A stretch of 64,000 nt of DNA from Micromonospora sp. NBRC 110009 (GCF_030518795.1 NZ_CP130427.1:682001-746000), one strand, 5' to 3'. Shown: positions 1 through 8,625, counted from the first letter of the stretch. The notes: a model not told the origin generated them from the sequence alone. Made by a program: numbers and translations.

Positions 1-23
1 TCCTCCGACCTGCCCGGACGTCC

Positions 24-51
24 GGTTTGGACAGCGGGCCGATCCGGGTAG
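24..51 (+). promoter_or_regulatory. Candidate SigF/SigB-type promoter
   Basis: GGTTT at 24-28 is followed, after 17 bases, by GGGTAG at 46-51. This matches the general-stress sigma consensus of actinobacteria (GTTT, 15-17 bases, GGGTA). It lies about 45 bases ahead of the small membrane-protein gene starting at 97. It is a pattern match only; such matches are not rare in GC-rich DNA. Confidence 0.35.
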
Positions 52-96
52 TTCTTCCTCGCCCCACCCGAGAGGAACCCACTGACGGAGGACACC

Positions 97-336
97 ATGG
101 CCGACATGCCCGCCACCACCCGCCCCCGCGGCAACGCCGCGCGGATCTGCACCATCCTCGGTTTCGTCTTCGCCGCCATCGCCATCTTCGTGCCGTTCCT
201 CGGCCTGGTCGGGCTGATCCTCGGCATCGTCGGCGCGGTGCTCGGCGACAAGCCGCTCGGCTGGTACGCCGCCGTCGCGAGCGTCGTCGGCGCCGTCCTC
301 GGCTACATCATCGCCGCCGCGATCCTGAACTCCTGA
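97..336 (+). CDS. Small two-helix membrane protein, unknown
   Basis: A 79-residue protein that I cannot assign to a named function. After a short basic N-terminus (residues 1-17), residues 18-48 form one hydrophobic, Gly/Ile-rich helix region and residues 55-78 a second, with only the short DKPLGW linker between them, so it is probably a hairpin in the membrane. ATG start is supported by a CGGAGG ribosome site 6 bases upstream. It is monocistronic: a strong hairpin terminator follows 17 bases after the stop, and the next gene (ftsK) converges on it. The possible stress-type promoter at 24-51 would fit the small membrane proteins often found in general-stress regulons, but that is inference. 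Confidence 0.75.
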   Translation: MADMPATTRPRGNAARICTILGFVFAAIAIFVPFLGLVGLILGIVGAVLGDKPLGWYAAVASVVGAVLGYIIAAAILNS

Positions 337-353
337 CCGGACCGCCAGCACCA

Positions 354-384
354 CGAGGGCCCGCCGGATCCCGGCGGGCCCTCG
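354..384. terminator. Bidirectional terminator between small membrane protein gene and ftsK
   Basis: A perfect 14-bp inverted repeat (354-367 with 371-384) closes on a 3-base loop (atc). It sits between two convergent genes, 17 bases past one stop and 18 bases past the other. No U-tract follows, as usual in high-GC actinobacteria. Confidence 0.8.
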
Positions 385-402
385 TCGCATGACAGGTTCG
401 AG

Positions 403-2850
403 CTACTCCTCGGCGCCGCGCAGGCCGACCAGGACCTCCTCCAGCTCGTCCGGCTTGACCAGCACGTCGCGGGCCTTGGACCCCTCGGACGGGCCGACCA
501 CGCCCCGGGTCTCCATCAGGTCCATCAGCCGGCCCGCCTTGGCGAACCCGACCCGCAGCTTGCGCTGGAGCATCGAGGTGGAGCCGAACTGCGAGGTGAC
601 CACCAGCTCCACCGCCTGCACCAGCAGGTCCAGGTCGTCGCCGATGTCCTCGTCGATCTTCTTCTTGCTGTCCTGCGCGACGGTCAGCACGTCCGAGCGG
701 AACTCCGGCTCGCGCTGGTCCTTGCAGAACTTCACCACGTCGTGGATCTCGCGCTCGGTCACCCAGGCGCCCTGGATCCGGATCGGCTTCGACGCCCCCA
801 TCGGCAGGAACAGGCCGTCGCCGCGGCCGAGCAGCTTCTCCGCACCCGGCTGGTCGAGGATGACCCGGGAGTCCGCCAGCGAGGAGGTGGCGAACGCCAG
901 CCGGGACGGCACGTTCGCCTTGATCAGGCCGGTGACCACGTCGACCGAGGGGCGCTGGGTGGCGAGCACCAGGTGGATGCCGGCGGCCCGGGCGAGCTGG
1001 GTGATCCGGACGACGGAGTCCTCCACGTCGCGCGGCGCGACCATCATCAGGTCGGCCAGCTCGTCCACGATCACCAGCAGGTACGGGTACGGCCGCAGCT
1101 CCCGCTCGCTGCCGGGCGGGGCCTTGATCTCGCCGTTGCGCACCTTGCGGTTGAAGTCGTCGATGTGCCGGACCCCGTTGGCGGCGAGGTCGTCGTAGCG
1201 CATGTCCATCTCGCGGACGACCCACTCCAGCGAGTCGGCCGCCTTCTTCGCGTTGGTCACGATCGGGGTGACCAGGTGCGGGATGCCCTCGTAGCCGGTC
1301 ATCTCGACCCGCTTCGGGTCGATCAGCAGCAGCCGCACCTCGTCCGGGGTGGCCCGGGTGAGGATCGACACGAGCAACGAGTTCAGGCAGGACGACTTGC
1401 CCGCGCCGGTGGCGCCCGCGATCAGGATGTGCGGCATCTTGGCCAGGTTGGCCACCACGTAGCCACCCTCGATGTCCTTGCCGAGCGCGACCACCATCGG
1501 GTGGTGGTCGCTGGTCGCCGCCCGCGACCGCAGCACGTCGCCGAGCGCCACGTTCTCCGGGTCGGTGTTCGGGATCTCCACGCCGACCGCGCTCTTGCCC
1601 GGGATCGGGCTGAGGATCCGCACGTCCGGCGACTTCACCGCGTACGCGATGTTGCGGGAGAGCTGGGTGATCCGCTCGACCTTGACGCCCGGGCCCAGCT
1701 CGACCTCGTACCGGGTGACCGTCGGGCCGCGGGTGAAGCCGGTGACCGCCGCGTCCACGTCGAACTGCTCGAAGACGCCGGTCAGCGCGGCGATCACCTC
1801 GTCGTTGGCCTTGCTGCGGGTCTTCGGCGCGGCGCCGCTGCCCAGCATGTTGGCCGGCGGCAGCGTGTAGTCGCCGGCCAGCCCGGTGAGCGCGAGCTGC
1901 TCCGCCCGGGTGGGCAGCGGCGAGTGCTCCGGCGGCTTGCGGCTCGCCGGCACCTTCCCGCGCGACTTGCGCGGCAGCACCAGGGTGTCCTGCAGGTCGA
2001 CGCCGTCGAGGTCGTCGTCCAGCTCCTCCGGGTCCAGCGGCGGCGGCAGCCGCTTGGCCGGCCGCTTACGGGCCGGCTTCGCCGCCGCCTCGGTCTCCGC
2101 GTCGTCCGTGCTCGGCGGCGCGACCAGGGTGCCGGCGAGCAGGCCGAGCCGCTCCGGGATCTTGTTGATCGGGGTGGCGGTCACCACCAGCAGGCCGAAC
2201 ACCAGCAGCAGCACGAGCAGCGGCACCGCCACCCAGGCGGTGACGGCGGCCTCCAGCAGGTCGCCGAGGCCGGCGCCGATCAGGCCGCCGGCGTAGTCCC
2301 GCTGCACCGAGTCGACCGGGTCCTGTCCGATGTGCAGCATCGCGGCGGTGGCGAGCAGCATCGAGCCCCAGCCGACCAGGCCGCGCCCGCGGTGCGCAGG
2401 ATCGGCCGGGGTGCGCAGCAGCCGCCAGGCGCCGATCATCAGCAGCACCGGCACCACGATCGCGATCGCGCCGAGGAAGAGTCGGACGGTGTCGGCGAGG
2501 CGGGTGCCGACCGGGCCGGCGCCGCCGAACCAGATGGCCACCGCGCTGAGGAGGGCGAGGCCGAAGAGCAGCAGCCCTCCGCCGTCGCGGCGGTGCTCGG
2601 GGTCGAGGTCCCGCGCCGAGGCGGCCTGCCGGCCGGCGGCGCGGACCGCCCAGCCCAGCCCGTGCGCCACCCCCATCCACAGTGCACCGACGGCCCGGCC
2701 GAGGTAGACAGCCGGGCCCGGCCGGGCCGCGGTTCGCCGCCGGGGAGCGGCCCGGGTGGACTTCTTGGCCGGTTGGCGGGCACGGCTGTTCGTGGTGCCG
2801 CGCGGCGACGCGCCGCGCCGCCGGCTCGCCTGAGAGGTACGGCCCGCCAT
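403..2850 (-). CDS. ftsK: FtsK/SpoIIIE family DNA translocase
   Basis: Hexameric ATP-driven DNA pump that clears chromosome ends from the division septum and helps dimer resolution. The 815-residue protein has a basic N-terminus, four or five hydrophobic helices (about residues 80-240), a Pro/acidic linker, then the motor: Walker A GATGAGKSS with Lys485, Walker B LLLIDPK and later LLVIVDEL. The C-terminal winged-helix gamma domain (SMLQRKLRVG onward) that reads KOPS-type sites is complete. I start at the ATG at 2850, before MAGRTSQ; an in-frame GTG 21 codons upstream lacks a ribosome site. A GGTGA motif lies 4 bases before the ATG. In mycobacteria ftsK also lies near the RNase J, dapA and thyX genes, as here. 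Confidence 0.95.
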   Translation of the reverse strand: MAGRTSQASRRRGASPRGTTNSRARQPAKKSTRAAPRRRTAARPGPAVYLGRAVGALWMGVAHGLGWAVRAAGRQAASARDLDPEHRRDGGGLLLFGLALLSAVAIWFGGAGPVGTRLADTVRLFLGAIAIVVPVLLMIGAWRLLRTPADPAHRGRGLVGWGSMLLATAAMLHIGQDPVDSVQRDYAGGLIGAGLGDLLEAAVTAWVAVPLLVLLLVFGLLVVTATPINKIPERLGLLAGTLVAPPSTDDAETEAAAKPARKRPAKRLPPPLDPEELDDDLDGVDLQDTLVLPRKSRGKVPASRKPPEHSPLPTRAEQLALTGLAGDYTLPPANMLGSGAAPKTRSKANDEVIAALTGVFEQFDVDAAVTGFTRGPTVTRYEVELGPGVKVERITQLSRNIAYAVKSPDVRILSPIPGKSAVGVEIPNTDPENVALGDVLRSRAATSDHHPMVVALGKDIEGGYVVANLAKMPHILIAGATGAGKSSCLNSLLVSILTRATPDEVRLLLIDPKRVEMTGYEGIPHLVTPIVTNAKKAADSLEWVVREMDMRYDDLAANGVRHIDDFNRKVRNGEIKAPPGSERELRPYPYLLVIVDELADLMMVAPRDVEDSVVRITQLARAAGIHLVLATQRPSVDVVTGLIKANVPSRLAFATSSLADSRVILDQPGAEKLLGRGDGLFLPMGASKPIRIQGAWVTEREIHDVVKFCKDQREPEFRSDVLTVAQDSKKKIDEDIGDDLDLLVQAVELVVTSQFGSTSMLQRKLRVGFAKAGRLMDLMETRGVVGPSEGSKARDVLVKPDELEEVLVGLRGAEE

Positions 2851-2963
2851 AGAGTCACCGTAACGGCGGGGCCCGGCAGATCGCCGCTTTTCCGGGTCGT
2901 GTCCGCGTGTCACGGCACGGAGCGGACCGTCGTGTGTGTTATTCGCCTCAGAAGGGATGCCCC

Positions 2964-3443
2964 ATGGCGTCGCCGGAGATCGAGGACGGTCCGGAAGGCC
3001 CCCTGGCCGGACACCCGCAGGCGTTGCGACCGCTGACCGGCGGGCTGATCGCCGCCGTGCTGGCCAACCGGGGATACATGGTCACCGAGGACGCCGACGG
3101 CGACTTGGTCGGCCGCTGGGCGGAGAGCCTGATCTGGTTCCACCGCCGGGGCGCCGACGGGGAGCTGCTCCAGGTCCGCACCGTCGTCGGGCACCGCTTC
3201 GGCATCGCGCACGTCCCCGCCCTCTACGCCTTCTGCAACGCCTGGAACCACGACCGGCTCTGGCCCAAGGCGTTCGTGCACGTCACCGACGACGGGCTCG
3301 CCCAGGTCTGCGGCGAGGTGACCACCGACCTGGAACGCGGGGTCACCCCGCACCAGCTCGACCAGCTCATCGACTGCGGCATCGCCACCGGCTGCCAGCT
3401 CGCCGCCGAGGTGGGCCTCCTGCCGGGCGGGTCGGTCCGGTGA
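2964..3443 (+). CDS. YbjN domain-containing protein
   Basis: 159 residues with a single YbjN-like fold (a type III secretion chaperone-like fold; function mostly unknown, linked in other bacteria to stress or sensory regulation). Seen in sequence: residues 24-60 carry the Y-x-V-x-x-D-x-D-G-D segment and a W-F-H strand, then the signature F-C-N-A-W-N-H-D-R-L followed by A-F-V-H and T-T-D-L. The same signature recurs in the next gene, so the two are paralogues. Start ATG is chosen over an upstream in-frame ATG at 2907 because AGAAGG lies 8 bases ahead. It diverges from ftsK and is translationally coupled to the following gene through a GTGA overlap at 3440-3443. No signal peptide or membrane segment. 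Confidence 0.85.
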   Translation: MASPEIEDGPEGPLAGHPQALRPLTGGLIAAVLANRGYMVTEDADGDLVGRWAESLIWFHRRGADGELLQVRTVVGHRFGIAHVPALYAFCNAWNHDRLWPKAFVHVTDDGLAQVCGEVTTDLERGVTPHQLDQLIDCGIATGCQLAAEVGLLPGGSVR

Positions 3444-5146
3444 CCACCTCCCGCGACCGGGGCCTGGCCGACGCCCTCGCCGACGCCCGGGACCTGCCCG
3501 ACGGGGAGGCCCGCTGCGCCGAGCTGGACCGGATCGCCGCGCGGGCCGACGCGACCGGCGACCCGGGCACCGGGCTGGCGGCGCGGCTCGCGCTGATCGA
3601 GACATACCTGCACCTCGGGGAGCGCTGGCGGCTGGTCGAGCCGGTCCGTCGCTGCCTGACGTCGCTGGACCGCAGCCCCGGCCGGCCCGGCGACCTGGAA
3701 CGGCTGCTGCGGCACGAGCGGCAGGCGGTAGAGGCGCTCTTCGGCACCCCCCGGGTCGGGCTGGACCAGGCCCGCTCCCTGTTGGACGATCTCGCCGACC
3801 GGCTGGGCGAGGACGCCGAGCCGGTGGCCGAGCTGCGCTGCCGGCTCGCCGACCACCTCGGCGACGAGCCGACCGCCCGCAGGGAGTACGACAACTGGTG
3901 CCGGGAGCGTTCCGAGGCGGCCCGGCCCGGCCCGCCACACCCGCGACGCCCGACCACCGGCGCCGGGCCCGCCACCAGCACCGGGCCCGCCAGCAACGCA
4001 GGGCCCGCCGCCGACGCCGGGTCGGCCACCGGCGCGGCGGCCGGCGACGCGGTTGCCAGCTGTCCCGGGTGCGCCCCGGCACGGCGGGCGGAGCTGCTGG
4101 CCGGCTGGGGCGAACCGGCGGCGGCCCTGGGCGCGCTGCGGCCGGTACTCGACGGGGAGGTGGGCTGCACCGACCAGCCGGAGCGGGCGCTGGTGGCCGG
4201 GCTGCTGCCGTGGCTGCGCACCGGCGACGCGGCGCGGGCGGCCCGGGCGCACGTCCGGGCGTACCGCCGGCACCGCCGGGAGCGGGCCGCGTTCCCGCTG
4301 CTCGCGGCACACCTCCGGTTCTGCGCGCTGGGCGGGCACCTCGATCGGGGGCTGGAGGTGCTGGCCGAGCAGTTGCCCCGGCTGGACCACCCGGAGGACG
4401 ACCTGGCCGCGATGGAGTTCGCCGCCGCCGGGTCGCGGGTGTGCGCCCTGGCCGTCGAGGCCGGGCTGGGCGGGCGGCGGATCCACCGTCCCGGACACGG
4501 GCCCCGCCCGGCGGCCGAGGTGGACGCCGCCACCCTCGGCGCGCAACTCCAGGCGCTGGCCACCGCGCTGGCCGGCAGCTTCGACGCCCGCAACGGCACC
4601 GGCCACCAGTCCGGCCGGATCGCCTCCTGGCTGGCCGAGCGTCCGGTCGCCGAGCCGGTGCCACTGCCCGCCGAGGACGAGGTCGACGAGGAGCCCGACG
4701 ACCCGGGCCCGCCGGGCGAGGAGGAGCCAGCCCCGCTGAGCCTGGCGCTGCTCACCGCCGCGCTCGACGCCCGCGGGGACGGCTACGCGGTGGAGCCGGA
4801 CGGCACGGTGGTGGGGCGCTGGGGAGCGGCCGTGATCCAGTTCCGCCGGCTCGGCCGGGAGGGGGAGATCCTGCACGCCCGCGTGGTGGCCGCCCGCCGG
4901 CTGCCGGCCGACCGCCGCGCCGAGGCGTACGCGTTCTGCAACGCCTGGAACCACGACCGGCTGCTGCCGGCGGCGTACGTGCACGACGCGGGCGACGGGA
5001 CGCTGGTGCTGGCCGCCGACGTCACCACGGACCTGGCGCAGGGAGTGGCCCCGGCGCAGCTCGTCGTGCTGCTCACCGCCGCGGTCAGCACCGGGGTCGC
5101 GTACGCCGAGGCGGTCGCCGCGCTGCCCGGACCGGCCGAGGGCTAG
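3440..5146 (+). CDS. Large protein with helical repeats and C-terminal YbjN domain
   Basis: 568 residues, GTG start inside the stop of the preceding YbjN gene (GTGA overlap), so both are made together. Residues 1-160 and about 205-400 are Ala/Leu/Arg-rich helices that resemble tetratricopeptide-type repeats; between them (about 173-205) lies a low-complexity Gly/Pro/Ala tract with a repeating A-G-P-A pattern and a C-x-x-C pair just after it. An acidic linker (about 410-430) leads to a YbjN domain (about 435-560) with F-C-N-A-W-N-H-D-R-L and V-T-T-D-L, nearly the same as in the upstream paralogue. A helical-repeat plus YbjN layout suggests a scaffold or chaperone that could heterodimerise with its small partner. 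No enzyme motif seen. Function unknown. Confidence 0.85.
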   Translation: MTTSRDRGLADALADARDLPDGEARCAELDRIAARADATGDPGTGLAARLALIETYLHLGERWRLVEPVRRCLTSLDRSPGRPGDLERLLRHERQAVEALFGTPRVGLDQARSLLDDLADRLGEDAEPVAELRCRLADHLGDEPTARREYDNWCRERSEAARPGPPHPRRPTTGAGPATSTGPASNAGPAADAGSATGAAAGDAVASCPGCAPARRAELLAGWGEPAAALGALRPVLDGEVGCTDQPERALVAGLLPWLRTGDAARAARAHVRAYRRHRRERAAFPLLAAHLRFCALGGHLDRGLEVLAEQLPRLDHPEDDLAAMEFAAAGSRVCALAVEAGLGGRRIHRPGHGPRPAAEVDAATLGAQLQALATALAGSFDARNGTGHQSGRIASWLAERPVAEPVPLPAEDEVDEEPDDPGPPGEEEPAPLSLALLTAALDARGDGYAVEPDGTVVGRWGAAVIQFRRLGREGEILHARVVAARRLPADRRAEAYAFCNAWNHDRLLPAAYVHDAGDGTLVLAADVTTDLAQGVAPAQLVVLLTAAVSTGVAYAEAVAALPGPAEG

Positions 5147-5155
5147 CTCGGGCCG

Positions 5156-6115
5156 TCAGTCGGTCCCGGCCAGCGCCGCGAGGCGGCGGGCGAGCCGGGC
5201 GACGGCCTCCCGCAGTTCGGGAGGCTCCAGCACCTCCGCCTCGAAGCCCAGGCGGGCGACGTGCAGGGCCAGCCAGTCCAGGTCCTCCCCGCCGACGACG
5301 AGCACGCACCACCCGTCGCGATCGTCCTCGACGCGACCCACCTGGGGCGGCACCAGCTGCCGCACCCGGTCGGGTCGGGCATGCACCCGCACCCGGGCGA
5401 GATGCCGGTACGGCGCCTCGGTCACGGACCGCTGCACGTAGGCGACCGGGTCAGGATGCTCCCTCGGCCGGAAGCGCCAGGTCGTCGCCACCACCGCGTG
5501 CATCCGGTCCAGCCGGAAGGTGCGCCAGTCGTCGCGCTCGACGTCCCGGGCCATCAGGTACCAGCGGCGGCCGGTGGTGACCATCCGCACCGGCTCGACC
5601 GTGCGTTCCCGCTCCCCGCCGTCGCGGCCGGCATACCGGAACCGCACCCGCACGGCGTCGCGACAGGCCCGCGCGAGCGTCACCAGCAGCTCCGCGTCGA
5701 TCTCGACCCCGGGGCCGACCAGGGTCTCGGTGGCGTCGTGCACCGCCCGCACCTCGGCGCGCAGCCGGGGCGGCATCACCTGGTCGAGCTTCGCGAGCGC
5801 CCGCAGGGCCGCCTCGCCCGCCCCGGCGACCGTGCCGCCCGACGCCAGCCGCAGCGAAACCGCCGTCGCGATCGCCTCCTCGTCGTCGAGGAGCAGCGGC
5901 GGCAGCCGGGTGCCCGCGCCGAGCTGGTAGCCGCCCCCGACGCCCGCCGTCGCGTGCACGGGGTAGCCGAGCGCGCGCAGCCGCTCCACGTCGCGGCGCA
6001 CCGAGCGGTCGGTGACCCCCAGCTCGGCGGCGAGCTCGGCAGCGGTCCAGGACGGCCGCCGTTGCAGCAGCGCCAGCATCCGCAGCACCCGCTCGGTCGT
6101 CGCCGCGACGATCAC
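5156..6115 (-). CDS. WYL-domain transcriptional regulator
   Basis: 319-residue DNA-binding regulator: an N-terminal winged helix of the HTH_11 type (residues 5-60, with V-T-D-R-S-V-R-R-D as recognition helix) and a central WYL domain in which the R-W-Y-L motif is at residues 184-187, followed by a WCX-type C-terminal extension (about 230-315). WYL domains are ligand-binding switches; the ligand is unknown here. GTG start (6115). It is divergent from a short leader ORF and a VOC-fold protein gene, with a near-perfect inverted repeat at 6131-6161 between them that is a good operator candidate. WYL regulators are often found beside the single enzyme gene they control. Confidence 0.92.
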   Translation of the reverse strand: MIVAATTERVLRMLALLQRRPSWTAAELAAELGVTDRSVRRDVERLRALGYPVHATAGVGGGYQLGAGTRLPPLLLDDEEAIATAVSLRLASGGTVAGAGEAALRALAKLDQVMPPRLRAEVRAVHDATETLVGPGVEIDAELLVTLARACRDAVRVRFRYAGRDGGERERTVEPVRMVTTGRRWYLMARDVERDDWRTFRLDRMHAVVATTWRFRPREHPDPVAYVQRSVTEAPYRHLARVRVHARPDRVRQLVPPQVGRVEDDRDGWCVLVVGGEDLDWLALHVARLGFEAEVLEPPELREAVARLARRLAALAGTD

Positions 6116-6130
6116 CCACCCATCGTGCCA

Positions 6131-6161
6131 CGAATCGCGGAACGATCCTGTCCGCTATTCG
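6131..6161. promoter_or_regulatory. Candidate WYL regulator operator
   Basis: Inverted repeat CGAATCGCGG (6131-6140) and CCGCTATTCG (6152-6161), 9 of 10 positions matching across an 11-base spacer. It lies in the 61-base gap between the divergent WYL regulator and the leader/VOC transcript, where an autoregulatory site would be expected. Not tested. Confidence 0.5.
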
Positions 6162-6176
6162 CGGGAGACTGGCACC

Positions 6177-6248
6177 ATGACCGACGAGACTTGGAACGGC
6201 CACCCCCACCTGCCCACCCACCCGCCGACCCGGCGGGAGGCGAGCTGA
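6177..6248 (+). CDS. Possible 23-residue leader peptide before VOC gene
   Basis: A short ORF of 23 codons beginning MTDETWNGHP and ending with TREAS-like polar residues (RREAS). It opens with ATG and its stop lies one base before the ATG of the VOC gene at 6250, an arrangement typical of translational coupling. It has GGGAG about 10 bases ahead of its start. The peptide is rich in His, Pro and Thr. It may be a real coupled leader or only a chance ORF; the very tight spacing makes chance less likely, and it supplies no domain evidence. Confidence 0.4.
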   Translation: MTDETWNGHPHLPTHPPTRREAS

Positions 6249-6249
6249 G

Positions 6250-6687
6250 ATGGCCCGCGACGTTCAGATCACCTTTGACTGCGCCGACCCGGCCGGGTTG
6301 GCCGCGTTCTGGGCGGAGGCCCTCGGCTACCGGCTGCAGGACCCGCCCGCGGGCTTCGAGTCGTGGGAGCAGGCCCTGGAGGCGATGGGCGTCCCGCCCG
6401 AGAGCCGCAACAACGCCTCGGCGGTGGTCGACCCCGAGGGCTCCGGGCCACGGCTGTTCTTCCAGCGGGTGCCGGAGGGCAAGCAGGCCAAGAACCGCGT
6501 GCACCTCGATGTGCGGGCCGCCCCCGGGCTGACCGGCGATGCCCGGATGGCGGCCCTGGAAGCAGAGGCCGAGCGGCTCGTCTCCCACGGCGCCACCCGG
6601 CTCCGGCGCCACGAGCCCGCTCCCCCGCTCGGCGCCGGTCACCTGATCCTGGCCGACCCCGAGGGCAACGAGTTCTGCCTCGACTGA
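6250..6687 (+). CDS. VOC-fold (glyoxalase-like) protein
   Basis: 145-residue vicinal-oxygen-chelate protein with two beta-alpha-beta-beta-beta modules. Module 1 starts Q-I-T-F-D-C-A-D-P and contains F-W-A-E-A-L-G-Y; module 2 has N-R-V-H-L-D-V and ends with the typical D-P-E-G-N-E-F-C strand. It matches the short VOC proteins that actinomycetes annotate as glyoxalase-like; substrate unknown. GGCGGGAGGCGAG upstream gives the ribosome site. Divergent WYL regulator probably controls it. Confidence 0.85.
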   Translation: MARDVQITFDCADPAGLAAFWAEALGYRLQDPPAGFESWEQALEAMGVPPESRNNASAVVDPEGSGPRLFFQRVPEGKQAKNRVHLDVRAAPGLTGDARMAALEAEAERLVSHGATRLRRHEPAPPLGAGHLILADPEGNEFCLD

Positions 6688-6838
6688 CCCGCCGGGCGGC
6701 GGGGCCGGCGACCTCGGCGCGGCCGGCCCCCGACTGAGGACCGATCCGGGCCGGCCTGGACGCGGCACGGCCCCCGGCCACGGGACGGTGGTGGGCGGGG
6801 GCCGCGGGGCGGGCGCGGGGCGTACCCGGAACGCGACG

Positions 6839-6870
6839 ACGCCGGCCCACCGCGGACGGTGGACCGGCGT
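6839..6870. terminator. Terminator between RNase J and VOC genes
   Basis: 14-bp stem with one mismatch (6839-6852 with 6857-6870) and a 4-base loop, 16 bases past the RNase J gene stop on the minus strand and about 150 bases past the VOC stop on the plus strand. The rest of 6688-6838 shows only GC-rich sequence. Confidence 0.65.
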
Positions 6871-6885
6871 GCGGAGCCGGCGGGG

Positions 6886-8574
6886 TCAGACCTCGACGAC
6901 CGTCGGCACGATCATCGGCCGGCGCCGGTACGCGTCGTTCACCCAGCGCCCGACGGTGCGCCGGACGATCTGCTGGAGCTGATGCGGGTCGGTGATGCCG
7001 TCCGCGGCGGCCCGGTTCAGCGCCTCGGTGACCAGCGGGACCACCGGGCTGAACGCCTCCGGGTCCTCGGAGAAGCCCTTCGCCGAGACGGTCGGGCCGC
7101 CGACCACCTTGCCGGTGACCGAGTCGACCACCACGGTGGCGGCGATGAAGCCGCCGTCGCCGAGGATCCGGCGCTCGGTGAGCAGCGACTCGCTGACGTC
7201 GCCGACGGCGAGGCCGTCGACGTAGACGTACCGGCTCTTCACGTGGCCGACCAGGCTGGCGCGGCCGTCGACCAGGTCGACCACGTCCCCGTCCTCGCAG
7301 AGCACCACCCGGTCCGACGCGACGCCGGACTCGATGCCGAGCCGGGCGTGCGCCCGCAGGTGCCGCCACTCGCCGTGCACCGGCATCAGGTTGCTCGGGC
7401 GGGTCACGTTGAGCAGGTAGAGCAGCTCACCGGCGGGGGCGTGGCCGGACACGTGCACCTTGGCCACGTCCTTGTGGATCACCGTCGCGCCGGCCCGGGC
7501 CAGCCGGTTGATCACCCGGTAGACCGAGGTCTCGTTGCCGGGCACCAGCGAACTCGCCAGCACCACGGTGTCGCCCGGGGCGATGGTGATGTGCCGGTGG
7601 TCGCCGCTGGCCATCCGGCCCAGCGCGCTCATCGGCTCGCCCTGCGAGCCGGTGGACATCAGCACGATCTGCTCGGGCGGCAGCGCGGTGGCCTCCTCCA
7701 ACCCGACCACCAGGCCCGGCGGGATGTTGAGCAGGCCGAGGTCGCGGGCGATGCCCATGTTGCGGACCATCGACCGGCCGATCAGCGCCACCTTGCGGCC
7801 GTGCTCGATCGCCGAGTCGAAGACCTGCTGCACCCGGTGGACGTGCGAGGCGAACGAGGCGACGATGATCCGGCCGCGCGCCTTCTGGAAGATCGAGTCC
7901 AGGACCGGGCCGATCTCCCGCTCCGGGGTGACGAAGCCGGGGATCTCCGCGTTGGTGGAGTCCGACAGCAGCAGGTCCACGCCCTCGGCGCCGAGCCGGG
8001 CGAAGCCGGCCAGGTCGGTGATCCGGCCGTCCAGCGGGAGCTGGTCCATCTTGAAGTCGCCGGTGTGCAGCACCAGGCCGGCCGCGGTGCGGATGGCCAC
8101 CGCGAGCGCGTCGGGGATCGAGTGGTTCACCGCGAAGAACTCGCACTCGAACGGGCCGAGCCGCTCGCGCCGCCCCTCGGCGACGGTCAACGTGTACGGC
8201 TGGATCCGCCGCTCGGCCAGCTTCGCCTCGACCAGGGCCAGGGTGAACTGCGAGCCGACCAGCGGGATGTCCGGCTTGTGGGCGAGCAGGTACGGCACCG
8301 CGCCGATGTGGTCCTCGTGGCCGTGGGTGAGCACGATCGCCTGCACGTCGCCGAGCCGGTCCAGGATCGGACCGAAGTCGGGCAGGATCAGATCCACGCC
8401 CGGCTGCTCGACGTCGGGGAAGAGCACCCCGCAGTCGACGATCAGCAGCTTGCCGTCGTACTCGAAGACCGTCATGTTCCGGCCGATGGCGCCGAGTCCG
8501 CCGAGCGGGATGATCCGCAGGCCGCCCTCCGGCAGCGGCGGGGGCAGCTCACCCTCGATGTGCGCCTCGGTCAC
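6886..8574 (-). CDS. rnj: Ribonuclease J
   Basis: Cytoplasmic 5'-3' exo- and endoribonuclease of the metallo-beta-lactamase/beta-CASP family that matures rRNA and decays mRNA. Length (562 residues) is normal. The metal site H-x-H-x-D-H is at residues 84-89 (T-H-G-H-E-D-H-I-G), further ligands follow in H-T-G-D-F-K, and the beta-CASP and C-terminal domains are present, including the S-G-H-A and P-V-H-G-E motifs. GTG start with a GAGGTGAC ribosome site. It lies downstream of dapA on the same strand, 51 bases apart, and thyX-dapA-RNase J is probably one transcript as in mycobacteria. Confidence 0.95.
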   Translation of the reverse strand: MTEAHIEGELPPPLPEGGLRIIPLGGLGAIGRNMTVFEYDGKLLIVDCGVLFPDVEQPGVDLILPDFGPILDRLGDVQAIVLTHGHEDHIGAVPYLLAHKPDIPLVGSQFTLALVEAKLAERRIQPYTLTVAEGRRERLGPFECEFFAVNHSIPDALAVAIRTAAGLVLHTGDFKMDQLPLDGRITDLAGFARLGAEGVDLLLSDSTNAEIPGFVTPEREIGPVLDSIFQKARGRIIVASFASHVHRVQQVFDSAIEHGRKVALIGRSMVRNMGIARDLGLLNIPPGLVVGLEEATALPPEQIVLMSTGSQGEPMSALGRMASGDHRHITIAPGDTVVLASSLVPGNETSVYRVINRLARAGATVIHKDVAKVHVSGHAPAGELLYLLNVTRPSNLMPVHGEWRHLRAHARLGIESGVASDRVVLCEDGDVVDLVDGRASLVGHVKSRYVYVDGLAVGDVSESLLTERRILGDGGFIAATVVVDSVTGKVVGGPTVSAKGFSEDPEAFSPVVPLVTEALNRAAADGITDPHQLQQIVRRTVGRWVNDAYRRRPMIVPTVVEV

Positions 8575-8625
8575 GCGTCACCTCATTCTGCGACGCCGTC
8601 GCGCGGCGTCCGTCGTGTCGTTCGA

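Noticed and set aside
742-3036. A 764-codon plus-strand frame opposite ftsK
   Set aside because: FtsK has all its motor motifs on the minus strand; the plus frame is Gly/Arg/His-rich shadow sequence.
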